Shown: one piece after another, positions 1 to 12,233 of the stretch
Layout of the letters: each line of letters starts with the position of its first letter
Position numbering within the stretch: the first letter of the stretch is position 1
Source: Alisma plantago-aquatica
Lineage: Eukaryota > Streptophyta > Magnoliopsida > Alismatales > Alismataceae
Direction of reading: 5' to 3'
Assembly: GCA_963693085.1 (NCBI GenBank)
Contig: OY856414.1
Coordinates: 264,067,001-264,131,000 of the forward strand
DNA length: 64,000 nucleotides
Notes under the pieces: model-generated
Told to the model about the DNA's origin: nothing
The model's database searches: none
The model's input: the letters and a program-made list of their open reading frames with translations, nothing else
Made by a program: the position numbers and the translations under genes

Positions 1-2100
1 TATACCTCATGGAGCAGAAAGGAAGAAGAAGACACATTTCTTCCATAGAAATTCCACTTAACAAGGAAAGAATTTACTTATAGTATGTTGCTAGTGAAAA
101 AAATGGGATATCTATAAAAGGATGCTGCCAACACCTAAGCACCAAAATAGGTCATTTCCCCCCTTCAACAATATTATCCCACGAGTTCACACATTTCTTT
201 CTATAGGATTACAAAAAAAAATATAAACTACCAACATGTTATAACATTTATATTACAAGATAATATCACATATTGTGCTTACTTTAGGCCAAAAAGTATA
301 GAGGCAAATTAATTTAGTAATTAAAATTAGATAATGGCCCTTTCAGGTGAAGTACCACTGCATCCTATGGTAGAAATTCACCAAATTAATTGTACAAAAA
401 TTGATTTAGTTGCAATAAACTCATGCATTATATGTATTAAAAAATTCATAAAACAGACAAATCTTAAAAAGAAATATTAATAGGTACTACATAAAGGGAT
501 GTATTAGGTGAAATAAAACAACAAACAAAACAAAAAGGAAACAATTGGATTCAAATATTGATCTGAAATGAGCCTATGTATAGGTGCACTGATTGATAAA
601 TGTTGTGAATAAAAAGTGCCAGTAGAGTGTAATGTTGAACTAGTGCCAACAGAGTGTAATGTTGAACTAGTTACAGGTGCCAATAAGAGGGCAATGACAA
701 ACTTTCACTTGGACAGTACAGTTTCCTAGAAAACTATTATTGAAATACTAAGCACACAACAACACTATATGTTTATATAAAATGAAGAAGATCATAATAA
801 AGGATTGGAGTGGTTGAGGACTTTGTAAATACAACAATATAAGTAGTAGAGCAACAAAGAAGAGGAAGCATATGTATACATGTTGAACACACATATCAAG
901 GAAGAACAACACATTTTGGTGTGATGTAATTGGTTAAAAAGGTCCTCCATATGGAAGAACAAAGTCAATACATTGGTTCCCTAATTAACCATTCCCCCTT
1001 TGGTATAATTTTCCTTTGAGTTTCTAAACAACAAAATTTGATTCTGCCAATGTAATTGGATAGACATAATAGAATGACTAATTATTGAAACTCTGTTTTT
1101 TGACGAATTTGGTTGTTGAATGAGTGAAACAATGACAAGTATCAATCAAGATGACTAATGAATAAAAAATGAATATTCAAATGAACTTCAAAATTGGAAG
1201 ATATTTTGTAATGAACTATGGGTGTAATCATGGTCACTAAAATCTAGTTTTAAGGCTCTAAAGGTCACCCTAGAGTGAGAGAAATGAACTTGAATATCTT
1301 TGTTTTGTGAGTGCAAAATAACATATGTATAGATAATAAAAAGATGATTCATATACATTACTCAACATATACAACCAACCATGGGAGTTATGACCACTTC
1401 CATGAAAAAATACCAACATATGATTCAATAATCAAAATGAAGACAAATGTCACATGATGAATTAGCAAAATATGACTATATCTCTCAGGATTATAAGTCA
1501 TTGTTGCATGATTCAAACATAAAATCACTCAACAAGAAGGTTGCAAACTAGAGTGAACATTGAACTCATGAAAAATTCATTATATATAACCTTTGTTGGG
1601 ATGTCACTAGGGTACAACCTAGAAACTGCATGAAATTGATCCCCCATCATCGAAGGTGAGTTTATACATGAAAATGCATCAAAAAAGTTGATGTGGTAGT
1701 GATCCATGTTTGTATATAGAATAAAACCCAACTAAACCTGACCCACATGCCAACTAGGGATAAGGTGAAGCTGGGTAGGTATAAGTGTGCGACCCACTTT
1801 GAGGAAGTCAAATACCACCTTAAACCAGTCATGACTCAGCTGACTCAGGCCAAACTAGACCCCGGGTGGCTAGGTGCCTACTTGTCACACGCCCCACCAT
1901 TCTTGCCTACTTGATGCCCACTAGAGAATACCAAACCCCTTTCAAGAATCCTATAGAAGGTAGGATATGCACTGTCACATGTCCAATATTGGACGTGCAT
2001 CCCACCTTGACAGTACAAACTACACCATCCAGATGCATCCTGATGCATGCAGAATTAGCACCTCTTTTCACAACCTTTTAAGTCTGTCACATGGAAATTC
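1..2100. other. AT-rich intergenic DNA, no gene recognised
   Basis: No reading frame of convincing length or composition and no RNA gene seen. It holds a 27-bp direct tandem duplication (615-641 and 642-668, two substitutions) and a perfect 14-bp palindrome at 1981-1994. The right part may belong to the LTR that follows, whose 5' edge I could not fix. Confidence 0.6.
615..668. repeat. 27-bp tandem duplication, two copies
   Basis: Units 615-641 and 642-668 both begin AGTGCC and end GTTGAACT; they differ at two adjacent bases. Local duplication with no visible function. Confidence 0.85.
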
Positions 2101-2365
2101 TTATCTTTATCTATTAAAAAGAAACAAAATTCTATTTGCTTCCCTTTATTAGAATTATACTTGAATCTCACCCAAATTTGTGAATTTCTTGCAGACTCAG
2201 AACACCAAATGCTCGACTCACCTATTCCTTCCGATCGTGTCACCTATTCCAAATGCCTAGCTCACCAATTCCAGCCGATCATCTCACTCTTTCTAGCCAA
2301 TCATCTCACTCATTCCAGACGCTCGACTCACCTATTCCTGATGATCAATTTATGCCATCCCTCAA

Positions 2366-2447
2366 CCACCAAGCCTTACCCAAATGTTCAAACTAGGTGG
2401 CGCGCGCCACCAAGCCTTACCCAAATGTTCAAACTAGGTGGCGCGCG
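2366..2447. repeat. Perfect 41-bp tandem duplication in the LTR U3
   Basis: Two identical 41-bp units (2366-2406, 2407-2447) end in GGCGCGCG. Their junction makes a perfect 16-bp palindrome, GGTGGCGCGCGCCACC, at 2396-2411. The GC-rich block lies about 250 bp upstream of the TATA box, where other Athila-like LTRs here carry their repeat arrays. Confidence 0.9.
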
Positions 2448-2693
2448 ATTTGAACATCAACTGATCATTTTAGCCTTCAAAGTGGGATTTTCCCTCCCAA
2501 ATCGGGTGGGTCAAAGAGCACTGCCAACCAAGATTAGGGTTTCTGACTGCTTCCTGGACTCCCGCCCTTACCAGATGTCCAACAGACCAGCTTGCCTACC
2601 AACTGATCAGTTGGCAGTGCACGACCAGTTCAAATTTATAGCCGCCAGCCCCTTTTATCCACAACCCTAGTTGTAAAAGCCTCCTCCCTCTCC

Positions 2694-2700
2694 TATAAAA
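2694..2700 (+). promoter_or_regulatory. TATA box of the LTR
   Basis: TATAAAA in the context TCCTATAAAAGGATGGGC, followed by a CT-rich leader. Equivalent boxes are CCTATAAATAAG at 56337 and CCTATAAATATA at 63891 in the second Athila-like element. Confidence 0.65.
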
Positions 2701-3783
2701 GGATGGGCACTCCCTCCTCACATCATCATTTTTTTGTATCATCCTTTATACCAGATATTTCTGAGCAATCATTCTTGTATTCTTATGTTCTTGTTTTCAA
2801 TTTAGCAATAAAGATTGGTTATTTGCAAGTTAAGGGTGTTCTTCAATCATTGTTCTTTTACCTTGTCCATTTAGATCTCGTTTACTTCTTCTTCTTCTTC
2901 TTCCATGGACTGGAGCAAGGAATTAAGCGTCATCCATTTAATCGTCTCTAGCCAAAGGATTCAATCCTTTGATAAGTCTAGACTATGGTTAGAACTCTTC
3001 TTTCCTCCGTCTCTCTTTTCTCCACAAGCATGAGCGAGTAGTTCTCTATTGAGGCAAGGGAAATAACCCCTTAGCCATGACTTAAATCAACTAATTCCTT
3101 AAAATGACTTCTAGATGGCTTTTGGTTCTAATAACTGTTGATCTATCAAAGTAATTAATTGGTTTGATCACATGTTAATCTGGATGGAAATGATCATAGA
3201 AATCCAGATTTAGAACAATAGAATCAATTACATAGAGGTTTTGAAATGACCATGGATCTTCCTCTTTTGGGATGATAGATTAAGAAACATGATCACCAGG
3301 TCCAATGGGCTCATGTGGAGTCCATATTTTGTGGATTTTTATTAATTCACATGCCTTCATCATAATCGTCGTTTTAAAGGATTAGTCTATTCTTGTCTAG
3401 CCTAAGGTGGTGAAAACCCCTAAATCCTCGATTCTCCATCTCTTGATTTATTCTTGTGTTTGATCCACTCTCTTTACATTCATCTCAATTTTCCTTGTGA
3501 TTGGGAAAATTATTTCTTGTTAAGTGCAATCTTGTTCTTATATTTTTTTCTGTCTTAGTGATAATAATCAAACCCCAACCCGATCTTTACTTTCTGTTCT
3601 AAAAAAAAATACTAAAAAGAAATAAAAAGTTCTTCAAAACCATTGGGGTTAGAGTTAACAATCTTAAAAACTTTGTCCTTTGGGATCGACCCTTTCTATA
3701 CTAACCTTAATCGGAAAGTAGAAAAAGATTTAAACTCTAAGATAATTATCTTAGTGATTGTAGTGCACTTCGATGCACCAACA

Positions 3784-4085
3784 CACCCCTAAAGCCTCTA
3801 GAAGTTTGGAAACTCACTTGGCACACACCCCACATTCCTTATGCCTCCGATCTTGATCTGTCAATTCTGCATCATTCAATTGCACCCTAAAAATGTCAAG
3901 AAGGCAAGTTTCCCACCTAGCACATGCAACACATTTTTTTCCTTGATCTAGTTGATCAGGTCACATCCAAAAGACTCCAAAAAATGGGAGGCCTCTATCC
4001 CATGTTCAACCGTATTCTAACCTCCTTTTAACTTGAGAAAAACACCAAAATAAAATGTAACCCTAGCCCATCCAACGTCTATGAG
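3784..4085. other. Unclassified spacer
   Basis: About 300 bp between the gypsy LTR and the copia LTR. No coding signal, PBS or repeat recognised. Confidence 0.5.
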
Positions 4086-5857
4086 TACTATAGGGTTCTT
4101 GGGAGAAGAAAACACAACACAATTTTCTCAAGAATCCTTTGAGCATGATCTGTCTAATGGAAATGAATGGATTGGGGTTTATAAGTTTATTTCTTATCTT
4201 ATAAGAGGTTTACACAATTGAGCTTGTGTTTTTGGTGCAGATCTGGACCCTTCAATCTACGTCTTTAATCTCACTATATCAAAGTTGGAATTAGTTTCTA
4301 TTATCTCTAGCACTATAAAAATCACCTCGGGGTCCCTATAGAAAATTGATTTTACTATGACGGTGGACCATAGGAACCTGTGGTTGACCTTCTATGATAG
4401 ATCTTATGACTCCTATTGCAACTATCATAGATTCTAAGGTCTAATTTTGGCAGAGATCATTATAGATTCCAAGGCATGTTGTCGCTAGTCTCCTCCCTCC
4501 CTCTCACTCTCTCTTAGTTTCTCTTATTATTTCTCAAACCTTGGAGGCAACAATGAGAAAATGAGATGCTCTATCTCGAGATCCTCCTATCATATAATAT
4601 ATAGAAGACTAGGGATGGCAGTGTTTCCCAAACCCTAATATGACTAGGTTGTGGACTCCCTTGTGGAATAGGGGAATTTGCCATGCACTAGGTCCTACCA
4701 AACGCCCTACTTTGTGAGTCCTCATGTCATGCATACCTACCTCTTTCTTTGAGGGACGAGTCCCTAAATTATGGATACAAATTTTAAATTTTTGGATCCA
4801 TATTTAATTCTAGATCCTCAAAACTTGGTTTCAAGTCTTTGTATTTGTAACAATTACAATTCAGTCCAAATCAACCTTTCTTTAAGATATCTCTATGTGT
4901 GTGATCTTAAAGACACCATACTACATTGGTAATGGATTCGATAATCAATATCAAGATTCATAATCATGATATGTGTCTAGCTATACATTATTGCTACCCA
5001 AATAGTAGGATTACTCAGACCTATGCTACCATGTTGTATATGCTTTTGTCACATATGCCTAGATTGAACTCGATCCATGTACTCTTCATTCTTGTTATGT
5101 TAAACCTAAGTTTCTTGATCTTACAAATAGACTAGCAAGATTCATATGACCTCAGTATCATATACTATCATAAATGAACATGGTCATGCATTTCTCTGGT
5201 CTCACTTATCAAGAGGCCTTGGATATTGCTCCTGTTATATGGAAGGGGTAAATTCCTTCTACATCATTCACAAAGTGTGTCATGATTCCCATAAAACCCA
5301 ATCACTACCTTTATTACAACCTTCTTCAACATCACATTGGACAATGTCAAAGTCTTGTGATTTCATTACTATAATGACTTTAGGCCAAAGGGCTGCAACA
5401 CCACCTTGACACCTGAGATTTCATTATGAATATCATATAATAGTCAATGAATCACTTTCAAGGTAGGTATTTTAAGTAAACATGTTATCTAAAAAGTATG
5501 TATATGTGTGACTTGGTATTCAATACATGTGACCCATGAGATATGGTCATCAATCACAACATATACCAGTCTCATATGTATTATTACTGTCCAATCCACA
5601 GTAATACTTGAAGTCCATTAGGATCTCATGTAAGATTATTGTTCTTAGCATCCATTAGGATCTCATGTTCAAGTCACATACTTGAAGTCCCATCTCTTTT
5701 AACCAATCATTCCAAGGACATTTATTATTTACATTAGCATTACAATAATTAAATATACATCAATAAATTGGAATTGCCTTTATAAATTAAATCAAAATTG
5801 CAAAATATCATGGTAGCTATTATCTAATTATTGGCTTCTAGGACATGTATACAAACA
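4086..5857 (-). mobile_element. 3' LTR of the copia element (minus strand)
   Basis: On the minus strand it begins TGTTTGTATACATG right after a purine tract (complement of CTCTCCCTCTTGC, 5858-5870) and ends near 4086 with a sequence matching the better-preserved CTCTCGAGAACCTAACA end of the other LTR at 37463. Terminal TGTT/AACA is the expected short inverted repeat. Length about 1.77 kb. No gene inside. Confidence 0.65.
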
Positions 5858-5869
5858 CTCTCCCTCTTG

Positions 5870-6588
5870 CATTAAAGATAATCTCACATGTATCTTATAC
5901 CAAGTGATATAGCATTACCATCATGCTTCTACTGTGACAAAGCCTTAGTCTAGGGATCAACAAATTTGATCTTTGCTATTATCCTACCGATATAGGGATC
6001 AAAAAATCTGATCTTCACTAGTATCCTACCAATATACTATCTTCTTGTTGAACAATTTCTCATATGTGATGGAATCATTGAAAAATATTTTTAAAAAATA
6101 TATGCTATTTGGGTCCTTGGCTTGCATGATAGCCATTGTCGTTGCAGTAAGTTCTAGTACATCACCATTGTTAGGAACAACACTAGTTTCATCAAATGAA
6201 CTTTTTTATTCATACAACTCCTTTGTAGCATCTAATGCAACATCACATTCAGTTTATATTTTAGAATTGGTGATTATCTCTAGCTTGAAACTCTTACAAT
6301 TGACAATACCATCATTGAGGAAAAACATAGAAGCATATTGCGATCACTAATAATCCATTTTATTTTAGAATATAAAATTTGTGTAGCTATTTACAACTAA
6401 CTCTTCCTCACCTCTTCATCCTAGGTTTTTCTCAAGTACTTCAAGATGATGTATATTGCAGTTTAGTGTCCTTCACTCGAATACACTTGAAATTCTTGTC
6501 ATGGTCAAGGCACATGAGATGTCTACACATGTAAATACCATCACATATAGGATAGATCTAGTTGCAGTGGAATATGGAATCTTACTCA
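5870..6588 (-). pseudogene. Copia pol remnant: end of reverse transcriptase and RNase H
   Basis: Minus-strand translation in shifting frames gives copia landmarks in order. KIPYSTATRSILYVMV (6585-6530) is the stretch after the polymerase core. GEEELVVNSYT (about 6400) is the RNase H start. A degenerate KALSQ..KHDG..ISLGIRYM (about 5950-5890) is the C terminus, followed at once by the PPT and LTR. Several stops and shifts are present, so it is not functional. Roughly 250 residues of RT that should lie between this piece and the RT start at 33260-33320 are missing at the junction near 6588. Confidence 0.75.
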
Positions 6589-6589
6589 A

Positions 6590-6956
6590 GTACTATCTAT
6601 CGTGTCTTGTAGATAGAAGTCCTATGTGTCGTCTCTGTACTCTCAGGTCCTTAGAGTTAGTAGTTAGTTCTTTTAATGTATCGATCTGAGATTTTGGCTT
6701 GATGCCTTGAGATTTTGAGTTGCTTAAGTATAATTCTGACAAAGTAATTGTTGTATATTATTCTCGAGAAGAGATAGTACATGTGATATGCTTATGAACC
6801 AGGATGTAGATGATATATATCGGTTCTTGATAAAAGAGTTTTCCTGTGTATGGACCTCTTTGCAAAAGGTTTAAATTTTTAGTGATTTTTGTTAATCCGC
6901 TGCAAATGATACACTTCCTTATTAGTTAATCTTGTTTTTATGATTTGGATGCCACA
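6590..6956 (+). mobile_element. Truncated first LTR of the tandem array
   Basis: Only the last ~367 bp of the 4.8-kb LTR remain, matching 25937-26300 and 32896-33259 and ending GGATGCCACA. To its left is copia pol. The word ACTCAAG occurs both at the join and in the intact LTRs just before this point, so the break looks like a microhomology deletion. Confidence 0.75.
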
Positions 6957-6962
6957 ATTTAG

Positions 6963-6974
6963 TGGTATCAGAGC
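6963..6974 (+). promoter_or_regulatory. Primer-binding site, tRNA-iMet type (copy 1)
   Basis: TGGTATCAGAGC, six bases after the LTR end, complementary to the 3' end of plant initiator tRNA-Met. It fixes the LTR/internal boundary. The same site lies at 26307-26318 in copy 2. Confidence 0.85.
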
Positions 6975-7064
6975 TCTAGGTTCACTGAGCCTATAGAGAC
7001 ATAGGACTACGGTGTCGGGTCTGTTCTAAGTGTACCCCAGTGTGTCTTATAGTGCCTTCTATTT

Positions 7065-8038
7065 ATGCAAAAGAAGATATATAACTCCAAGATGTCTGGA
7101 GAGCACGAGGAACACATTGCTGAGAGAAATGTTGCTGCAACAGTGGGAGGTGCAAGGTATCAGGCGAGGGAGGAACCAGTGCCTGAAAATCTCCATGTTG
7201 ATGAAGTCATGAGAGGAAACCCAGATGTTCATAATCTTTTTGGGCAACTCATGAATACACTAAAGTATATGGCAGACTGGATGCCAGCACCAACACCTAG
7301 GGCACTAATTTCCAATGAGGGATATGGGTCTGGTAAGACCTTTGAATGACTACGTCATGTAGGAGCCATAGAATATGCTGGGACATCTGACCCAGCAGAT
7401 GCTGATCTCTGGCTCACTGAATTAGAAAAGGCTTTTAAGATCCTTAGTATCCCGAATGCTGACAAAGTTAAACATGCTGTGTACCTTTTTAAGGGTAGTG
7501 CTGGACATTGGTGGGCTATAGAAGAAATAAAAAGGAATGATGAAGAGGTTGGATGGGAGGAATTCCGTCGAGAATTCATCAATAAGTATTTTCCAAGGAC
7601 TTATATAGATGAAAAGATCTCACAGTTTGAGAAGATATGACAGGGAGCCATGTCAATAAGTGAATATGAGGTTAAGTTCATGGAACTTTTACGATTTTGT
7701 CCTCAGATGGCTGCTACTGAGGAGGAAAAGATTCGAAGTTTTGAAAAAGGATTGAATGTAGAGATGTCTATTCCGACATCTGCCCTAGAAAGTAGAGATA
7801 GGTTTGTGACATTTGTGGGGTCAATTCAAAGGATAGAAGGGTCTATGGAAAAGAAACATGAGACAGACCTTAAAAGGAAGTATAAATAGTCACAGGAACA
7901 AGGAATTGGTGGTACGAAACAATCAAAGATTTCAGTAGTATCGAATCAACAACAATGTAGTGCACCCAAGCAACAATCACCTAAAAGGCTAAGAGCTGCT
8001 ATAGATGTGGATAGAGAGGACATCTGAGGTGGCAATGT
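7065..8038 (+). pseudogene. Gag of the gag-only element, copy 1
   Basis: Capsid/nucleocapsid protein that would package element RNA. The frame opens with Met at 7065 and reads 94 codons ending GSGKTFE, then TGA (7347-7349) followed by CTA. The same frame continues through the retrotransposon gag core (AGTSDPADADLWL, GHWWAIEE, NKYFPRTY, FMELLRFCP) to TAG at 7887-7889. A second TGA at 7637-7639 replaces an Arg codon (CGA in copy 2). A CCHC zinc knuckle is readable in another frame at 7997-8038 (CYRCG..RGHLRWQC) but has an internal TAG. The first TGA is shared by all copies; the other breaks are not, so they look like later decay. The initiator could also lie a few codons away. Confidence 0.75.
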
Positions 8039-8049
8039 CCAAATAGAAA

Positions 8050-9134
8050 GTGATGGGGTGACCCAACATACAAGACACTAGATAACTGGTAGAAGGTAGA
8101 CTTGTCAAGATAGAACTTTCTATTTTGAATTATCTTCTGTTCCCTACTATAAGAAAGTTAGTTGTTATTTAGTTTATCTATATAATTCTTTGAGGATATG
8201 AGGAAGAGATAAGTAGAATGAAAACTTGTATTTAGTTTAATATTCTTTTATATGTTTTGGAGTTTCTCTTTCTCCTTTAAGGAAGGGAAGAGATGAAAAA
8301 GGAACTCAGAGAAAAATCTGAGATATTAAGTATATCAAAATTTAAAGAGATGAAAACATAAAATAAAATAAATACATACTACCTAGTTTTAGTTCTTGAA
8401 TACCCTGGCCAGGTATTCATTTATTGAAGGCAAGGTAAGTATGACATACCTAGATTGTTATCTTTCTGATTACTCTGATCAAGTAATCATTCTGAAACAA
8501 TCTAAAGAAGCCTAATCAAGAAGGAGATGTGGCATGGAAATTTCTACCACATTCTAATCGATATACAGAGGAATTTGATTTAATTATAAATCAACTTATA
8601 AACAAAAATGAAGATGAGGATATGATGTGTTTATTAACACATGTGTTATATACCAAAGTAGGGGATTCAGGTATCTGAGAAATATCAGGCTATTTTATGA
8701 TGGTTACCTGGAATGGTTAACTGTGGAATTAGTCCAGTTACCTAATGTAGCATGGACATCATATGTTAGGGGTTTATGCTTTGCATAAACCTAACATTGA
8801 TGAGAATGAACTATTTGAAGGAATAATTGTAAAATTATTGCAAGAAAATTTTATCAAATTAAATTAACAAATAACCTCGATCTAAATAAGAAAAGTGTTA
8901 CCTGACACATAATTAACTCCACAGTCAATAATGAAAGGATAGTGGAGTATGTGTCCTATGTGTTTGATTCTATGAGAATTTTGTGTGGAAGAACTTTGTA
9001 TTGATCAAAGTTCTATGGTTTCTCCATAACAATGAGATGTTATGTGGAGAATTGATGATACAACAAATGAATAATATATGTCTCCTTTTTATCTGGGATT
9101 TCGGGGACGAAATCCTTGTTAGGGGTTTATGATT
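8050..9134 (+). other. Non-coding 3' internal region with PPT (copy 1)
   Basis: No protease, RT or integrase motif in any frame. It ends with GATTTCGGGGACGAAATCC (9097-9115) and a purine-rich AGGGGTTTATGATT immediately before the LTR start TGTAACATCC at 9135. In autonomous Tekay/Del elements this GGGGACGAAAT motif follows the end of pol, so the family looks like a derivative that lost pol but kept the plus-strand priming site. Confidence 0.65.
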
Positions 9135-10527
9135 TGTAACATCCCTGATCTGGGTTATGCCTTAACCCTAGGTGTTTTGCTTAATAAAGTTAATTATATG
9201 CTTGCTCTTATTACTTGAAAAGTAATTAAGGTTCAAGGGGAACTTATGTTTCAATTTTAGTCCTTTTCGAATAATATTGAAACATTGTTTTGCTTATTTT
9301 GGATTAAAATACAAATTACCCAAGTTGAGGGGTTAAATTGCAAATGTTACATGGTAAGATGTTCCTCATGTGTTGAAGCATCAGGAGAATGAAGATGATG
9401 TAGAGGTAAGGCTTGTGGTAGCCTGAGTACTAAGAAAGAGCTAAAAAAGCAATGTTTGTGCATTAAAACCTAGTTTTGGTGTATTATGCAATTTACCCAA
9501 AACCTAGGGTTCAATATGCAAATTACCACTTCAAAATAGTCCCTAATGTTTCTTGGAATCATGTAGAGCAAAGAAAATGAGGGGGGTTCCTCATTTGGAT
9601 CACTTTGGAGGAGAGAGAATCTTGATATTAAAATAATCAAGATTTAAGCATAAATTGGAACTTTACTTCAATTTAAAGAAAAAATAAATATATTAATTGA
9701 AGAGCCCTTCAACCAAAAGGAGAGGGATGATTTTTAAAAAGAATGGACGACCATGTGCCTTGAAAAGGCACGAAAATGTCTCAAGCAAGTGGATAACCCA
9801 CTCACATTATTAAAAGAAAAAGAAATATCCACTAACTTATGGATATTATTATTATAAGGGTTAAGGTGCTTAATTTGTTTTCCTTTAATTCATGGATAAT
9901 TGAGTGGAATATGAGGCAAAGGGGATAGCCTCGTAAACAAGGAAGTGAAGGGGGAAAGTGGCAAGGAAATGGAGGAGATAATCCCTACTTTCTTCTCTTA
10001 AATGAATTTTCAATAAAATTCATATATATGCTCCTTTATCCATGAGTTGAAAGGGAATTTCGAATTCACTTTCACTTGTTACTTGCATAAACGACCAAGG
10101 GAGATTGGAGCAACAGATGGACGACCCCCAACCTGTTGGTAAGCTTCTTGACCTTCGTTTACCTTGATTCCATGGTGGAAATCAAAAATCAATGCATGGT
10201 TTCTTCATATCTCGATCCCATCTTCAATTCTAACCATTCCTTTTCACTCAAAGCTTGAGGACGAGCCTTGGGATAGTGAAAGGAGTTGAATCCACCATTG
10301 TTGACGTGAGCTTGAAGATTTGAAGCTCAATTGGAGGTGGGTTTTATAACTTGAACCCTTGAACTTTGTTATTGATTCCATATTTTTATCAATTGTTGAT
10401 TCCTTCATTATTCCCAAAATTTTATTTGAATGATTGGTGAAATCACCATGGAAATTACAGCAAGTTTCGTGGGTTTGTAACTTGAAGATGATGATGTCAT
10501 CTTAAGCACACACCCCAACATGGGCAA

Positions 10528-10815
10528 CCGGTTTTCAAAACCGATTGAGTTAATTCGGTTACAAAACTGAATGGATAATTGATTTCAAGACCGAATGGGT
10601 AATTACTCTCAAGATCAAATGGGTAATTGATCTTAAGACCAGTTGGAGATACTTGCTGATGTAATTGGATGTTGATCCAATGGACCTAATTGATTGGTTG
10701 AAGGAAACCTTAGATGCCCAAACAATTTCAAAACCATTTGGTGTTGAAATGCCAAAACCGAATGGAGATCTAAAGTGATCAAATCATTTGGAGATTTAAG
10801 GTGATGATTGATCCA
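10528..10815. repeat. Degenerate array around an ACCGAATGGGTAATTG-like motif
   Basis: Irregular 25-35 bp repeats such as CAAAACCGATTGAG, AAGACCGAATGGGTAATT and AAACCATTTGGTG. The matching block in the right LTR is at about 29865-30155. Confidence 0.6.
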
Positions 10816-11084
10816 TTGATCCAATGGTTGATAATAATGATTATCAATGATAGGTACAAAGGTTGAAATCCTAAAGTAGCTAGATGATCAGTACCTTTAT
10901 AATGGTTAACCCTAAAAGCTTATGAAAGCAATGTCTCAATACACTATGTCAACCATAGTTGTACATATTTGATTGAAAGGTTGATGTAACCTAATCAAGT
11001 TGAGTGGATGATAGAAAGGAATTCATACATGAGTATTAATTATGAAGAATATGTGATTAGGGTATGATCCTTAGTAAAGAGATC

Positions 11085-11490
11085 ATTAAACCCTAGTCGA
11101 GTGGGTTAATAAGCCATAATCCTAAAAGTTGGGCAATCCTGAGTGAAACCCTAGTCTAGAGTAATGATGTAACCCAAATTTAGGGTGATGATATAAGAAA
11201 CCCTAATTATGGGTAATTGAATGGAAACCCTAATTAGGATGAATAGAAAACCCTAATTGTGGATAATTGAATTTAAACCCTAATTGAGGGTGATGTCATG
11301 TGAAACCCTAATTGAGGGTGATTCCATGTGAAACCCTATGCAATGGTATGATGAGGAGCCCTAATACAGGGTGAAGGTATGTGAAACTTAAATTTTGAGT
11401 TATAATAAGCGAAGCCCTAATCTTAGGCAATATGATGATAAACCATAACCCTAATAAGAGAACCCTAATGAGAAAATAGTGGGTATTACC
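11085..11490. repeat. Telo-box-rich array (AAACCCTAA) in the LTR
   Basis: About a dozen irregular units of 25-35 bp, each with (A)AACCCTAA followed by a GGGTGATG-like tail, e.g. at 11198, 11225, 11248, 11276 and 11302. The matching block in the right LTR is 30420-30812. AAACCCTAA is the plant telo-box; the units are too long and irregular to be telomeric DNA. Confidence 0.75.
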
Positions 11491-12233
11491 TTATAAAGAT
11501 GAAACATCTCAAATGGTTGATCATAGGCAACTTTATAGTAAGCAATGCCTTAACCTGAAATGAGTCCATATCATTGAAGATAGTTGGACCATTCTTGTGT
11601 GTGACCTATGCACTTCATGGTAAAAGTGATAGGTTAGTGGATGAAAGCATTAAGATGGGAAATACCTTAATCCAAGATAAGTTGATAACTCAAGTAAGTT
11701 GGAAGTGATGAGGAAAGTGATACATCAAGATGTGATTGATATCACTTTTAGCATCCCAAGGTTGATAAGCATTGATGTACCTCAAATCCAATATACTTGG
11801 ATAGGAAACACATGAAGTATGTTATGTAAATTGTTACAATGAATTGTAATGAGTTTGATATACTTTGATAAGAATAGGCTAATATACCTTGAGAATGGGG
11901 TTAAGCTAAACTAAAGAGTATGATGTAATCATACCATGATAAGGATGAGAAATGAACTCATACCTTGTATTGATAATCATTTAATGATAAATGTTAAAAG
12001 TAATAAACATGATTGAATAATCAAGATGTTAATGGATGCTCCTAGAGGTGTGGAGAAATATATTAAGGTTTATTTGATAAATATGAAATCCTAATTAATG
12101 TGAGATGGGAAGCCCTAACCCTAAATTGGGTAATGGGACATGAGAAACCCTAATGTGACGTGAATAGTAAGCCCTAACCCTATTGAGGGAATAGTGGTGT
12201 TACTATTGTATTACATGAGGTGATATGTTATTG

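Larger units (their letters stand above)
2100..3783 (+). mobile_element. Ty3/gypsy (Athila-like) LTR, solo or truncated
   Basis: The order of landmarks matches the 5' LTR of the element at 55575: a repeat-bearing U3, a TATA box at 2694-2700, a CT-rich leader, the shared 12-mer ATGAGCGAGTAG (3030-3041; also 56647-56658), a tract around 3675-3710 resembling 57400-57440 (TGGGATCGACCC against TGTGGATTCGACCC), and an end in a short inverted motif, GTGCACTTCGATGCACC, near 3764-3780. No PBS or gag follows 3783, so this is a solo LTR or a fragment. The left boundary is an estimate from the spacing in the other element (about 760 bp of U3); no target-site duplication was identified. Confidence 0.6.

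Noticed and set aside
2161..2670. 169-codon frame
   Set aside because: Spans the perfect 41-bp duplication and LTR U3; no recognisable domain.
6045..6350. 101-codon plus-strand frame
   Set aside because: The opposite strand encodes a decayed copia RNase H, which explains the sequence.
6590..6956. A short ~370-bp LTR for the tandem family
   Set aside because: The repeated 370 bp is only the LTR end. The PPT at 9100-9134 followed by TGTAACATCC shows the LTR begins at 9135 and is about 4.8 kb.
11085..11490. Interstitial telomere tract
   Set aside because: Units are 25-35 bp and irregular; only the AAACCCTAA core is telomere-like.
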